Assembly: GCF_003574395.1 (NCBI RefSeq)
Contig: NZ_QMJY01000082.1
Coordinates: 62,001 to 126,000 of the forward strand
Direction: 5' to 3'
Origin: Tabrizicola thermarum
Lineage (GTDB): Bacteria; Pseudomonadota; Alphaproteobacteria; Rhodobacterales; Rhodobacteraceae
DNA length: 64,000 bases
The notes under the pieces were generated by a model that saw only the letters and a program-made list of their open reading frames with translations, was not told the origin of the DNA and made no database searches. The translations under genes were made by a program, and so were the position numbers. Each line of letters starts with the position of its first letter. The stretch's first letter is position 1. Below, one piece after another: positions 1-9,112 of this stretch.

Positions 1-869
1 ATGGTGATGGCCTTGAAGACGATGCGCGACCAGTCCACCGGCGATTTGCCCGGCGGGATGCCCAGCATGGCGATGCGGCCGCCCATCACCATGTGTTCGA
101 CCATCTGGTCGAGGGCGGCCTGGCTGCCCGACATCTCCATCCCCACGTCGAAGCCCTGCGTCATGTGGAGGCCCGCATAGACCGATTTCAGGTCGGTGGT
201 GGCGACGTTGACCGGGACCACGTCGGCAACCCGGGCCGCGAGGTCGAGCCGCGCCTGGTTGATGTCGGTGATGACGACATGCCGCGCGCCGACATGGCGG
301 GCGACGGCGGCGGCCATGATGCCGATGGGGCCCGCACCGGTGACGAGGACGTCTTCTCCGATCAGGTCGAAGCTCAGGGCGGTGTGGACGGCGTTGCCGA
401 GGGGGTCGAGGATCGCGCCGATCTCGTCGTCGATGGCGTCGGGCAGGGGGACGACGTTGAAGGCGGGGAGCCGCAGATACTGGGCGAAGGCGCCGGGCTC
501 GTTCACGCCGATGCCGCGGGTTTCGGGGTCGAGGTGGAAGCGGCCCGACCGGCTTTGGCGCGAGGTCTTGCCGATCAGGTGGCCCTCGCCCGAGCAGCGC
601 TGGCCGATGTCCAGCCCTTCGACGTTGCGGCCCTTGTCCACGATGACGCCCGCGAATTCGTGGCCGGTGACAAGGGGGACGGGGACGGTGCGCTGCGCCC
701 AGTCGTCCCAGTTCCAGATGTGGATGTCGGTGCCGCAGATTCCGGTCTTGTGGATCCTGATGAGCACATCGTCGGGGCCGATCTCGGGGATCGGACGGGT
801 TTCCATCCAGAGGCCGGGCTCGGGTTTTGATTTGGCGAGGACGGTCATTTCGTTCGGAACGCGGGTCAT
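1..869 (-). CDS. tdh: L-threonine 3-dehydrogenase, 3' end beyond window
   Basis: NAD-dependent zinc alcohol-dehydrogenase family enzyme that oxidises L-threonine to 2-amino-3-ketobutyrate, the substrate of the neighbouring Kbl. About 289 of the usual ~342 residues are in the window. Visible are the catalytic-zinc elements [10 protein letters not shown] and GHEFAG near the N-terminus and the Rossmann glycines in [14 protein letters not shown]. The start ATG (867-869) overlaps the kbl stop as ATGA, so the two are translationally coupled. Odd point: the structural-zinc loop keeps GEGH but the four cysteines of the E. coli-type loop are replaced ([15 protein letters not shown]), so this enzyme should hold only the catalytic zinc. 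Function is assigned with high confidence from the sequence and the kbl partner. Confidence 0.95.
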   Translation of the reverse strand, partial: MTRVPNEMTVLAKSKPEPGLWMETRPIPEIGPDDVLIRIHKTGICGTDIHIWNWDDWAQRTVPVPLVTGHEFAGVIVDKGRNVEGLDIGQRCSGEGHLIGKTSRQSRSGRFHLDPETRGIGVNEPGAFAQYLRLPAFNVVPLPDAIDDEIGAILDPLGNAVHTALSFDLIGEDVLVTGAGPIGIMAAAVARHVGARHVVITDINQARLDLAARVADVVPVNVATTDLKSVYAGLHMTQGFDVGMEMSGSQAALDQMVEHMVMGGRIAMLGIPPGKSPVDWSRIVFKAIT

Positions 870-2056
870 TGCAGGACTCCGGTGGCTTTTCCGGCGGCGG
901 TGAAGGCGTCCAGCGCGAAGTCGAGGTCGGCGCGCGTGAGGGCGGCGTTCATCTGGGTGCGGATGCGGGCCTGGCCTTTGGGGACGACGGGGAAGAAGAA
1001 GGGGGCGACATGGACGCCGCGGGTGGCAAGGTCGGCGGCCATGGCCTGCGCGAGTTTCGCCTCGCCGAGCATGACCGGGATGATCGGGTGGTCGCCGGGC
1101 AGGAGCGTGAAGCCTGCCTTGGTGAGGCCCGCGCGCCAGTATCGGGCGTTCTCGGCGAGGCGGGCGCGGAGGTCGTCGGCCTGTTCCACGATGTCGAGGG
1201 CGGCCAGGGCCGCGCCGACGACGGCCGGGGGCAGGGCGTTGGAGAAGAGGTAGGGCCGGGCGCGTTGGCGCAGGAGGTCGATGACGGGTTGCGGGCCGGC
1301 GATGTAGCCGCCGAGGGCTCCGCCAAGGGCCTTGCCGAGGGTGCCGGTGAGGATATCGACCCGGACGCCGGCGCGGGCCGGAGTGCCTGCGCCTTTGGGG
1401 CCGGTGAAGCCGGTGGCGTGGCAGTCGTCCACCATGACCATCGCGCCGTATCGGTCGGCGAGGGCGCGGATCTCGGGGAGGTTGGCGTAAGTGCCGTCCA
1501 TCGAGAAGACGCCGTCGGTGGCGATGAGGAGGAAGCGGGCGTTGTCGGCCCTGGCGGCCTTCAGCTGGGCCTCGAGGTCGGCCATGTCGTTGTTGGCGTA
1601 GCGGTAGCGTTTCGCCTTGCACAGGCGGATGCCGTCGATGATCGAGGCATGGTTGAGGGCGTCGGAGATCACCGCGTCTTCGGGGCCGAGGAGGGGCTCG
1701 AACAGCCCGCCGTTGGCGTCGAAGCAGGCGGCGAAGAGGATCGTGTCGTCCTGGCCGAGGTAACGGGCGAGGCGGGTTTCAAGCTGCCGGTGCAGGTCCT
1801 GCGTGCCGCAGATGAAGCGGACCGAGGCCATGCCGAAGCCGTGGTCGTCCATCGCCTGTCTGGCGGCGGCGATCAGGCGGGGATCGGAGGCCAGACCGAG
1901 GTAGTTGTTGGCGCAGAGGTTCAGCATGTCGCGCCCGGCCATCCGCACATGCGCGCCTTGGGCGCCCTCGATCAGCCGTTCGCGTTTCATCAGCCCGTCG
2001 GCCTCGATCCGGGCGAGGGTGGCGGTGATGTGGTCGAGGAAGCTCGAATCCGTCAT
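866..2056 (-). CDS. kbl: glycine C-acetyltransferase (2-amino-3-ketobutyrate CoA ligase)
   Basis: PLP enzyme of the alpha-oxoamine synthase family, 396 residues, that cleaves 2-amino-3-ketobutyrate with CoA to glycine and acetyl-CoA. Visible motifs are [11 protein letters not shown] near residue 48, [12 protein letters not shown] in the middle and the PLP-lysine segment [14 protein letters not shown] chose the start at [10 protein letters not shown] (ATG complement of 2054-2056). An in-frame upstream ATG at 2110 would add 18 residues but would run through the promoter and operator-like repeats at 2081-2132. It forms an operon with tdh (ATGA overlap), and the XRE-cupin gene lies 85 bp upstream on the same strand. 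Confidence 0.95.
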   Translation of the reverse strand: MTDSSFLDHITATLARIEADGLMKRERLIEGAQGAHVRMAGRDMLNLCANNYLGLASDPRLIAAARQAMDDHGFGMASVRFICGTQDLHRQLETRLARYLGQDDTILFAACFDANGGLFEPLLGPEDAVISDALNHASIIDGIRLCKAKRYRYANNDMADLEAQLKAARADNARFLLIATDGVFSMDGTYANLPEIRALADRYGAMVMVDDCHATGFTGPKGAGTPARAGVRVDILTGTLGKALGGALGGYIAGPQPVIDLLRQRARPYLFSNALPPAVVGAALAALDIVEQADDLRARLAENARYWRAGLTKAGFTLLPGDHPIIPVMLGEAKLAQAMAADLATRGVHVAPFFFPVVPKGQARIRTQMNAALTRADLDFALDAFTAAGKATGVLQ

Positions 2057-2080
2057 GGCAGAACCCTTTCCGGTTTGGCG

Positions 2081-2132
2081 GAAAATGACAGAGTTCAGGG
2101 GTCGTGTCAACTTGACGGAGTTCTGTCCGTCA
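2081..2132 (-). promoter_or_regulatory. candidate kbl-tdh promoter with paired operator-like repeats
   Basis: Read on the minus strand, TTGACA (2105-2110) is a perfect -35 hexamer. A weak -10 (CATTTT, 2082-2087) lies 17 bp downstream. Two direct repeats GAACTCYGTCA lie at 2113-2123 and 2086-2096, 27 bp apart, flanking the -35 and covering the -10. The outer copy lies within a 7-bp-arm palindrome (TGACGGA/TCCGTCA, 2113-2119 and 2126-2132). The repeats are observed. Their use as binding sites, probably for the adjacent XRE-cupin protein, is inference. Confidence 0.5.
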
Positions 2133-2141
2133 TAGTGGAGG

Positions 2142-2693
2142 TCAGCTGTCCTGGACGATCAGGATGGCGCGGGCCGGGCCTTGGGCGGCGATCTCGTGCG
2201 GGCGGTCGGCGGGGTAGCGGGCGACGTCCCCGGGGGCGAGCTGGTCGGTGGCATCGCCGGAGGTGACGGTGAGGCGGCCCTCGAGAAGGGTGAGATGCTC
2301 GCGGCAGCCGGGGGAATGGGGGTCGGAGGTGAGACGGGCACCGTCGCGGAAGGCGAGTTCGTAGACCTCGTGGTGGCCGACGGATTCCGGGGCGGAGAGG
2401 ATGCGGATCGTGACCCCGCCGCGCTGGATGACGGGGGCCTGGGACGCGCGGGTGACTTCGATGCCGGGGGCGGGGCGGCCTTCCAGGAGGCCGGCGAAGT
2501 CGAGTTGCAGGGCCTGGGTCAGGGCCCAGAGGGTGGCGACGGTGGGCGAGGATTCGCCGCGCTCGATCTGGCTGACCATGGAGCGGGAGACGCCGGACAG
2601 TTTCGCGGCGGCGTCGAGCGAGAGGCCGCGCGCCTTGCGTGCGGCGCGCAGGGATGCGGCGAGGCGGTCGTGGATGTCGGAGCGGTCGGCCAT
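2142..2693 (-). CDS. XRE-family regulator with C-terminal cupin domain
   Basis: 183-residue regulator. Residues about 9-65 form a HTH_3 domain ([19 protein letters not shown], then [19 protein letters not shown]), and residues about 105-180 form a small cupin barrel ([23 protein letters not shown]). This is the common one-component type that senses a small metabolite through the cupin. The start at MADRSD is preferred because a longer reading adds a basic, low-complexity tail. It lies just upstream of kbl-tdh on the same strand, so control of threonine degradation is the natural guess. The ligand cannot be read from the sequence. Confidence 0.85.
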   Translation of the reverse strand: MADRSDIHDRLAASLRAARKARGLSLDAAAKLSGVSRSMVSQIERGESSPTVATLWALTQALQLDFAGLLEGRPAPGIEVTRASQAPVIQRGGVTIRILSAPESVGHHEVYELAFRDGARLTSDPHSPGCREHLTLLEGRLTVTSGDATDQLAPGDVARYPADRPHEIAAQGPARAILIVQDS

Positions 2694-2791
2694 GGCGACA
2701 TGGTGGCGGGGAAGGGGCGGGGCGTCAATCTGCCGGTGCGGCCGGAAGCCGCCCCTGGCGCTCGCGCCGCAGGCGCACCCCGGCGCAGCGG

Positions 2792-4195
2792 TCATGTTCC
2801 GCAGAAGGTGACGTAACGGCCAAAGCCGGAGGGGGCGGGGAGCATGTAGGGCTCGGCCTCGGTGAAGGGGCTCTGGATCGCGGCGAGGAGGGCGTGGAAG
2901 GGGGCCATGTCGCCATCGGTCGCCGCGGCGAGGGCCTCTTCGACCTTGTGATTGCGCGGGATCACGGCGGGGTTCGCCGCGGCAAGGCGCCGGGCCGCGC
3001 CGTCGCCCGCGCGGGCGCGCCAGCGGGGGAGCCAGGCCTCCATCCTGGAGAAGTCGTCGAAAAGCGGGCGCAGCGCGGCCTCATCGGCCAGGCGGCGGAA
3101 GGTGAGCGTCCAGTCGGCCCCCTCCATCGCGGTCAGAAGGTCCTCGGCAAGGGCTGCGTCGCCTGGGTCCTCATCCACAAGGCCAAGTTTGCGGCGCATC
3201 ACCGCCAGCCATTCGGCGCGGTAGCGGGGGGCGATGCCGGACAGGCGGTCGTTGGCGATCTCGACGGCCCTTTCCGGCGAGGCATCGAGGAGCGGCAGCA
3301 GGGCTTCGGCCAGCCGCGCGAGATTCCAGCCCAGGATCAGCGGCTGGTTGGCATAGGCATAGCGGCCCTGATGGTCGATCGAGGAAAAGACCGTGCCGGG
3401 CGCATAGCCTTCCATGAAGGCGCAGGGGCCGTAGTCGATGGTCTCGCCCGAGATCGCCATGTTGTCGGTGTTCATCACGCCATGGATGAAGCCAAGGCCC
3501 ATCCATTCCGCAATCAGCCGCGCCTGCCGGGCGATGACGGCGTCGAGGAGGGCGAGGTAGGGCGTGCCGGACTGGGCAAGGTCCGGGTAGTGGCGGGCGA
3601 TGGCATGGTCGGCGAGCGCCTTGATCTTGTCCTGTTCGCCGCGCGCGGCGAAGAACTGGAAGGTGCCGACGCGCAGGTGGCTGGCCGCGACCCGGGCGAG
3701 GACGGCGCCGGGGAGCCTTGTTTCGCGCCAGATCTCTTCGCCGGTCGCCACCACGGCCAGGGACCGGGTGGTGGGGACGCCCATGGCGGCCATGAATTCC
3801 GAGATCAGATATTCCCGCAGCATCGGGCCCACGGCGGCCTTCCCGTCGCCGCCGCGCGAAAAGGGTGTGCGGCCGGAGCCTTTCAGCTGGATGTCGAAGC
3901 GGCCGTGCGGCGTGACCACCTCTCCCAGCAAATGCGCGCGACCGTCGCCAAGCTGCGGAGAAAAGCCGCCGAACTGGTGGCCGGCATAGGCCTGGGCGAT
4001 GGGATCGGCACCGGGGGGAAGGGCGGCGCCGGAAAACCAGTCGCGGGCCTCATCCTCGGTCAGGTCGAGGCCGAGATCGCGCGCGAGCCGGCGGTTGAGG
4101 ACCAGAAGCCGGGGCGCCGGGGCCGGATCGGGCTGCACGCGCAGGTAGGTGCCCGGCAGGTCGCGGGCGTAGCTGTGGTCGAAGGCGATGGTCAT
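2792..4195 (-). CDS. selO: SelO/YdiU-type protein adenylyltransferase
   Basis: 467-residue member of the SelO pseudokinase family, which transfers AMP rather than phosphate to protein hydroxyls and is linked to redox homeostasis. Diagnostic segments are AYAGHQFGGFSPQLGDGRA (residues ~69-87), QLKGSGRTPFSRGGDGKA and the active-site block HGVMNTDNMAISGETIDYGP. There is no C-terminal selenocysteine or CxxU; the protein ends in FCGT, as bacterial forms often do with a near-terminal cysteine. The start MTIAFDHSYARDLPG matches the family N-terminus. An upstream in-frame extension is proline/arginine-rich and rejected. Confidence 0.92.
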   Translation of the reverse strand: MTIAFDHSYARDLPGTYLRVQPDPAPAPRLLVLNRRLARDLGLDLTEDEARDWFSGAALPPGADPIAQAYAGHQFGGFSPQLGDGRAHLLGEVVTPHGRFDIQLKGSGRTPFSRGGDGKAAVGPMLREYLISEFMAAMGVPTTRSLAVVATGEEIWRETRLPGAVLARVAASHLRVGTFQFFAARGEQDKIKALADHAIARHYPDLAQSGTPYLALLDAVIARQARLIAEWMGLGFIHGVMNTDNMAISGETIDYGPCAFMEGYAPGTVFSSIDHQGRYAYANQPLILGWNLARLAEALLPLLDASPERAVEIANDRLSGIAPRYRAEWLAVMRRKLGLVDEDPGDAALAEDLLTAMEGADWTLTFRRLADEAALRPLFDDFSRMEAWLPRWRARAGDGAARRLAAANPAVIPRNHKVEEALAAATDGDMAPFHALLAAIQSPFTEAEPYMLPAPSGFGRYVTFCGT

Positions 4196-4288
4196 GACGG
4201 GCCCCTTTCGGACGGGATATGCGCCCTGCAGGGCTGTCGGACAAGGCCGCTGTCGCAAGGGCCGGGCCGTGGCGCGGGGGGCCGGCCT

Positions 4289-4320
4289 GCGCCTCCGGCG
4301 GGAGTATTTGGAAAAAGGGC
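4289..4320. repeat. dispersed Rhodobacteraceae intergenic motif
   Basis: The segment GCGCCTCCGGCGGGAGTATT, followed by TGGAAAAAGG, lies in the 265-bp divergent gap between selO and the secreted-protein gene at 4461. I recognise it from memory as a short motif recurring between genes in Rhodobacter-like genomes. It contains a small stem (CCTCCGG/CGGGAG region) followed by TATTTGGAAAAA. Function unknown; terminator-like or protein-binding roles are both possible. Confidence 0.45.
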
Positions 4321-4460
4321 AAATCAGGGGTGGGGTCAGGGGCGCAGGTCGGCGGGAGGGCAGGGCTGCGGGGGGCGGTGAAGGGTAGGCAATTCCCTCT
4401 CTTGCTGCGCGGGGGATGCCGGTCGAAGGTGGCGCCGGACTGGATGCGCAGGAGGCGGAC

Positions 4461-5270
4461 ATGTGGGGCAAGGCAATGGGATTCGGGCTGGTGGCGGTCT
4501 GGGGTGCCGCCGCCATGGCCGAGACGGTCCGCGTGGCGGGCCATGCGATCGAGGTCGTCGAGGACGGGACGGGCGGCGCGGCGCTGTTCGTTGATGGCGA
4601 GGTTCTGCACGAGAACGGGGTGATCTACCTGGACGAGGCCGTGCAAGAGATCGCCGGTGTCCCGGTGGTGACCGGGGTCGCCGGATCGGGCGGCAATGCC
4701 TGTGGGGCGGCGCCCTTCGTGCTGGCGCTTGCGGAAGGGGCGGCTCCGGCGCTTTACGGGCCGCTGGACGGCTGCCGCGAGTTCGCCTTGCAGGTTCAGC
4801 CAGAGGCGCTTGTGTTTTCGACCGAGCCGCTGCCGTCCGAGCCGGGCGAGGTCTGGGTCTGGACCCCGGCAACCGGCCTGACCGAGGCGTCACCGGAGGA
4901 GTTCGCGGCCGGGGCCGGATGGGAGGCCGTGCCGGGCCTTGCGGGGGCGCATCCCGTCGATGCGATGAAGCTGGCGCCGGTCCTGTCCGCGCTGCAAGCG
5001 GGGCTGGGCGAGAGCTATGCGGGTTTTGCCGAGCGGATCTCGGATCTCGGGTCCGGCGATCTGACGGCAGAGGGGTATCTGGGCCGGGCCTGCCTGAAGC
5101 TGACCTGCGAGGCGGACTGGGCCTTCCTGTATCTTCATCCGGCGACCGAAGGCGTCTTTGTCGGCTGGCATGTGATGGGCGAGATCGAACCGCATGTCTG
5201 GCCTGCCGACACCAACATCTGGCCGCCCGAGGCGATGGAGGCGTTGCGCAGTGCGGTGGACGAGGGATGA
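4461..5270 (+). CDS. secreted protein of unknown function (longer paralogue)
   Basis: 269 residues with an N-terminal signal peptide (cleavage likely after AAAMA, ~residue 20), hence periplasmic or secreted. The start ATG follows GGAGG (4451-4455). The middle section has two cysteines (NACGAAPF, LDGCREF) and the pattern GPLDGC..PSEPGEVWVWTP, which recurs in the next gene, so the two are paralogues. An extra C-terminal part of ~120 residues contains LGRACLKLTCEADWAF and GWHVMGEIEPHVWP. I do not recognise a characterised family. It overlaps the next gene by ATGA, indicating co-translation. Confidence 0.7.
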   Translation: MWGKAMGFGLVAVWGAAAMAETVRVAGHAIEVVEDGTGGAALFVDGEVLHENGVIYLDEAVQEIAGVPVVTGVAGSGGNACGAAPFVLALAEGAAPALYGPLDGCREFALQVQPEALVFSTEPLPSEPGEVWVWTPATGLTEASPEEFAAGAGWEAVPGLAGAHPVDAMKLAPVLSALQAGLGESYAGFAERISDLGSGDLTAEGYLGRACLKLTCEADWAFLYLHPATEGVFVGWHVMGEIEPHVWPADTNIWPPEAMEALRSAVDEG

Positions 5271-5740
5271 GCGCGCGCGGCCTGGGTATGGTGCTGATCC
5301 TTGCGGCGGGTGTGGCGGGTGCCGAGGTTCGGGACGAGGCGTTCGTCGCGGGCGATCAGCGGGTCTGGATCGACGTCCTCGACGGCGGGGAGATCCTGTG
5401 GGTCGGTCCGAACCGGGATGAGCGGACGCAGGTCCTGTCGGGCCCCGACATCGAGGTGGTGGCGGCGTTGACCGACGCCGCGGCGGTCGAGACGCTGGGC
5501 GCGCGCGTCCTGGTCGCGGTGCAGCCGGGAAGCCACAGCTGCGAGACTCTGGGCGATCCCCGGGCCTATTCCGTGGTGACGCTGGGCGAACGGCTTGCCA
5601 CGGACGGACCGCTGACCACCTGTGCGGAGCTGATGGTCGCAACCTTGCCCGGGGCCATCGTGTTGGAAGCAGAGCCGAGGGGCGCGGGCGAGGCCTGGTT
5701 CTGGGTGCCGGGGAAAGGGTTCCGGGCCACGGCACCCTGA
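5267..5740 (+). CDS. secreted protein of unknown function (short paralogue)
   Basis: 157 residues starting at the ATG that overlaps the upstream stop (ATGA). A short signal peptide ends near AGVAGA (~residue 18). Residues ~85-150 repeat the layout of the upstream protein: SCETLGDPRAY, GPLTTCAEL, then GAGEAWFWVPGKGF, including the paired cysteines. It lacks the upstream protein's C-terminal domain. The function is unknown. A shared disulfide-stabilised fold in the periplasm is inferred from the spacing of the cysteines. Confidence 0.65.
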   Translation: MSARGLGMVLILAAGVAGAEVRDEAFVAGDQRVWIDVLDGGEILWVGPNRDERTQVLSGPDIEVVAALTDAAAVETLGARVLVAVQPGSHSCETLGDPRAYSVVTLGERLATDGPLTTCAELMVATLPGAIVLEAEPRGAGEAWFWVPGKGFRATAP

Positions 5741-5746
5741 CAGGGA

Positions 5747-6523
5747 TCAGCCGCGCGGTTTCGGGGCCAGCGCGTAGTCGCCGGGATAGGCCAGAGCGCC
5801 GTGATGGGTGATTCGCGCGGTTTCGTGGCACCAGATCTCGCCGCCGCAGCCGTCGATCCAGCGGCGGCAGAAGGAGGTGTCCTCGCCATGCATCACGGTG
5901 CCGCCGCGCCCGCGCAGGTGGCTGAAGAAGTCGTGGAAATCCGCGCCCGGATAGCCCGGGCCGTTGAAGCCGGGCACCGGCAGGGCGACCCCGGCTGCGA
6001 CCATCCGTTCGGGCACCGCGCGGCGGATCAGCATGAAGCCGGTGCCTGCGCCGGGCACCTTGCGGAAGCCGTTGCGGACTTCGTGGGGCCAGGGCTGGCC
6101 GGCCTCGAACGTGTCGGGGATGTTGTAGCGCAGGGATCCGGCGAGAAGGTCGGCGGTCGGGGCGCGCTGGTCCTCGGGCTTGGCGGCCTCGCGTTCGATC
6201 GCGGCGCGGAAGGCCTGCCAGCGCATCTGGCGCTGGGGATAGGGGGCGACGGTGAAATCGGCGTCGAAGGCCAGAAGGTCGAAGAACAGCTGCGGCGGAT
6301 AGCTCATGTCGCTGTCGAGCAGGAGCGCATGGGTGAACTTCCGGTCGGCAAGGAAGCAGGACATCAGGTAGTTGCGCGAGATCACCAGATCGGACCATTC
6401 GTAGGTCTTCAGCGCGAAGGCGATGCCGCGACGGGCCAGGGCCTGGGTGAGGCCGAGAAGGCTGTGCACGGCGGGGGTGTGGATCTGGCCGCCGGTGGGC
6501 ATCAGGATCATCAGGGTGGTCAT
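5747..6523 (-). CDS. GT-A fold glycosyltransferase-like protein
   Basis: 258-residue cytoplasmic protein with no signal or membrane segment. The N-terminal half has a nucleotide-sugar fold: TLMILMPTGGQIHTPAVHSL, then ISRNYLMSCFL, and a DxD motif in HALLLDSDMSYPPQLFFD (about residue 68). The C-terminal half has GTGFMLIRRAVPERM and MHGEDTSFCRRW, acceptor and second acidic motifs typical of this GT family. The substrate cannot be read. The start MTTLMILMP is preferred over a longer Ala/Pro-rich version. It converges with the secreted-protein gene, whose stop is 6 bp away. Confidence 0.75.
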   Translation of the reverse strand: MTTLMILMPTGGQIHTPAVHSLLGLTQALARRGIAFALKTYEWSDLVISRNYLMSCFLADRKFTHALLLDSDMSYPPQLFFDLLAFDADFTVAPYPQRQMRWQAFRAAIEREAAKPEDQRAPTADLLAGSLRYNIPDTFEAGQPWPHEVRNGFRKVPGAGTGFMLIRRAVPERMVAAGVALPVPGFNGPGYPGADFHDFFSHLRGRGGTVMHGEDTSFCRRWIDGCGGEIWCHETARITHHGALAYPGDYALAPKPRG

Positions 6524-6602
6524 GCGGGCCCTCGCTGCGGGATGTGCAAGGGTTCGCGGGGGCTGCGCGCTTGTCAAGCGGGCGGGCGTGGCGCGGTGGC
6601 GC

Positions 6603-6914
6603 CTAGCGCAGCGGCTGCCAGCCGTCGCTGCAGGAGAGGTGGCGGAACCTTTGCGTACAGGAGACGGTGGCGCCGTCGGGCAGGGCGAAGACGAGGCTGA
6701 GGCCGAACATCACGCCACGCCCGCCGATGCCGCGTGCCTCGCCTTGTGCGGGGGCGCGGCCGCTGGGTTGGACGGGGATCGCGCGGCCGTCGCGCATCAG
6801 GGCGGAGATCGGCCTGGCGGTGAGGTCGCTGACGGCCATGCCGGCCCCGACATTGGTCAGGATGAACCACAGGATCGCCAGAGCGATCAGCACGATCGGG
6901 AGCCATCTGCGCAT
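6603..6914 (-). CDS. small membrane-anchored hypothetical protein
   Basis: 103 residues. One N-terminal transmembrane segment (LPIVLIALAILWFILTNV, residues 5-22) is followed by a soluble domain of about 75 residues with two cysteines (VSCTQRF, HLSCSDGW) near the C-terminus, probably periplasmic. It begins 60 bp downstream of ilvC, behind a stem-loop. No family recognised. Confidence 0.6.
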   Translation of the reverse strand: MRRWLPIVLIALAILWFILTNVGAGMAVSDLTARPISALMRDGRAIPVQPSGRAPAQGEARGIGGRGVMFGLSLVFALPDGATVSCTQRFRHLSCSDGWQPLR

Positions 6915-6935
6915 CGCGGTTCCCCCAAGGGGGAG

Positions 6936-6955
6936 GGGCGCCCCGCAGGGCGCCC
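6936..6955 (-). terminator. stem-loop downstream of ilvC
   Basis: Two copies of the self-complementary octamer GGGCGCCC (6936-6943 and 6948-6955) flank a 4-nt loop. On the minus strand the stem is followed by CTCCCCCTT. Its place just after the ilvC stop suggests a terminator or 3' processing hairpin. It lacks a real U-run. Confidence 0.5.
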
Positions 6956-6974
6956 TTCCGGGTCAGTTGCGGGC

Positions 6975-8090
<1,116 letters not shown>

Positions 8091-8092
8091 TC

Positions 8093-8110
8093 ATTCATCG
8101 AATGATGAAT
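8093..8110. promoter_or_regulatory. perfect palindrome upstream of tandem Lrp genes
   Basis: ATTCATCGAATGATGAAT has 7-bp perfect arms and a 4-bp spacer. It ends 13 bp before the first Lrp start codon, in the divergent gap shared with ilvC. Size and symmetry suit a Lrp/AsnC dimer site, so autoregulation is the likely role (inference). Confidence 0.5.
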
Positions 8111-8123
8111 CTTTGAGAAATCC

Positions 8124-8582
8124 ATGCAGCTTGATGACACCGACCGCCGCATCCTGCGCCACTGGCTGGCGGAGCCGGGGCTGGAGCGCCCCGTGCTGGC
8201 CGAGCGCGCCGGGGTGACGCCCGCGACGCTGTGGCGCAGGCTTGACCGGCTGCGCGCGGGCGGTGTGATCCGGTCCGAGGGCGCGCGGATCGACTGGCGC
8301 GCGCTGGGCTATGCGGTGGAGGTGAGCCTCCGCTTCACGCTGGACAAGACCAACCCACGCGCCTTCGACGAGTTCATCGCGGCGGCGCGCGAGGTGCCCG
8401 AGGTGATCGGGATCGAGACCTTCCTGGGCCGGGTCGATGTGCGGCTGAACGTGATCGCGCGGGACATGGGCCACTGGACCGGCATCTACCGCGACCGCAT
8501 CCTGACCCTGCCGCATATCGCCGAGGTGGAGGCGCTGATGCTGGTCTCGACCATCAAGGAGACGGGGGGGTTGCCCCTATGA
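8124..8582 (+). CDS. Lrp/AsnC-family regulator, first of tandem pair
   Basis: 152 residues. The N-terminal winged HTH (LDDTDRRILRHWL, VLAERAGVTPATLWRRLDRL) is followed by an AsnC ligand-binding/RAM domain (VSLRFTLDK, VPEVIGIETFLGRVDVRL, LTLPHIAEVEALMLVSTIK). Such proteins sense amino acids and act as dimers or octamers. Its last codons overlap the next regulator gene (ATGA), so the two are probably made together and could form mixed assemblies. The likely targets are itself, divergent ilvC, or the downstream enolase/aminotransferase pair. Confidence 0.9.
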   Translation: MQLDDTDRRILRHWLAEPGLERPVLAERAGVTPATLWRRLDRLRAGGVIRSEGARIDWRALGYAVEVSLRFTLDKTNPRAFDEFIAAAREVPEVIGIETFLGRVDVRLNVIARDMGHWTGIYRDRILTLPHIAEVEALMLVSTIKETGGLPL

Positions 8583-9073
8583 CTTTCAGCGTGATCGACC
8601 TTGACGACACCGACCGGGCGATCCTGCGGGAGCTGGTGGCGGATGGGACCCTGTCGGCGGGAGAGCTGGGGCGGCGGCTGGGGCTGAGCCAGCCCGCGGC
8701 CTGGCGGCGGGTGCGGCGGCTGGAAGAGGCGGGGGTGCTGAAGGGTCGCGCGGTCGAGGTGGACCGCGAGAAGCTGGGCTTCGGCGTGACGGTGTTCCTG
8801 GGGGTGAAGCTGGCCACCAAGGGGCGGGTGAGCCTGGAGGACTTCGAGCGTGCGGTGCAGGCGATCCCCGAGGTGCAGGTGGTGCAGCATGTGCTGGGCC
8901 TGTTCGACTACCGGCTGCGGGTCGTGGCGCGCGACATCGCGGATTTCGAGCGCGTCTTGCGCCGCCGGATCATGACGCTGCCGGGGGTCGGGAACGTCGA
9001 GGCCAACGTGCTTTTGACCGAGGAACGTCGCCCCGGACCCCTGGGCGTGGCGGAAACAGCTGCGAATCCGTGA
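8579..9073 (+). CDS. Lrp/AsnC-family regulator, second of tandem pair
   Basis: 164 residues with the same architecture as its neighbour: HTH LDDTDRAILRELV and LGRRLGLSQPAAWRRVRRL, then the RAM domain with VQAIPEVQVVQHVLGLFDYRL and MTLPGVGNVEANVLLTEE. The two are clearly paralogous but diverged, particularly in the ligand-pocket half. The start ATG lies within the upstream stop (ATGA). It is followed 39 bp later by the enolase-superfamily gene on the same strand. Confidence 0.9.
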   Translation: MTFSVIDLDDTDRAILRELVADGTLSAGELGRRLGLSQPAAWRRVRRLEEAGVLKGRAVEVDREKLGFGVTVFLGVKLATKGRVSLEDFERAVQAIPEVQVVQHVLGLFDYRLRVVARDIADFERVLRRRIMTLPGVGNVEANVLLTEERRPGPLGVAETAANP

Positions 9074-9112
9074 TCCGGCGCGGCTAGGGTCGGGACAAAC
9101 CGGGAGACCCAG

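Noticed and set aside
2694-2795. N-terminal extension of the XRE-cupin protein
   Set aside because: The extra 34 residues are Cys/Pro/Arg-rich and precede a normal HTH start; the extension also nearly reaches the selO stop.
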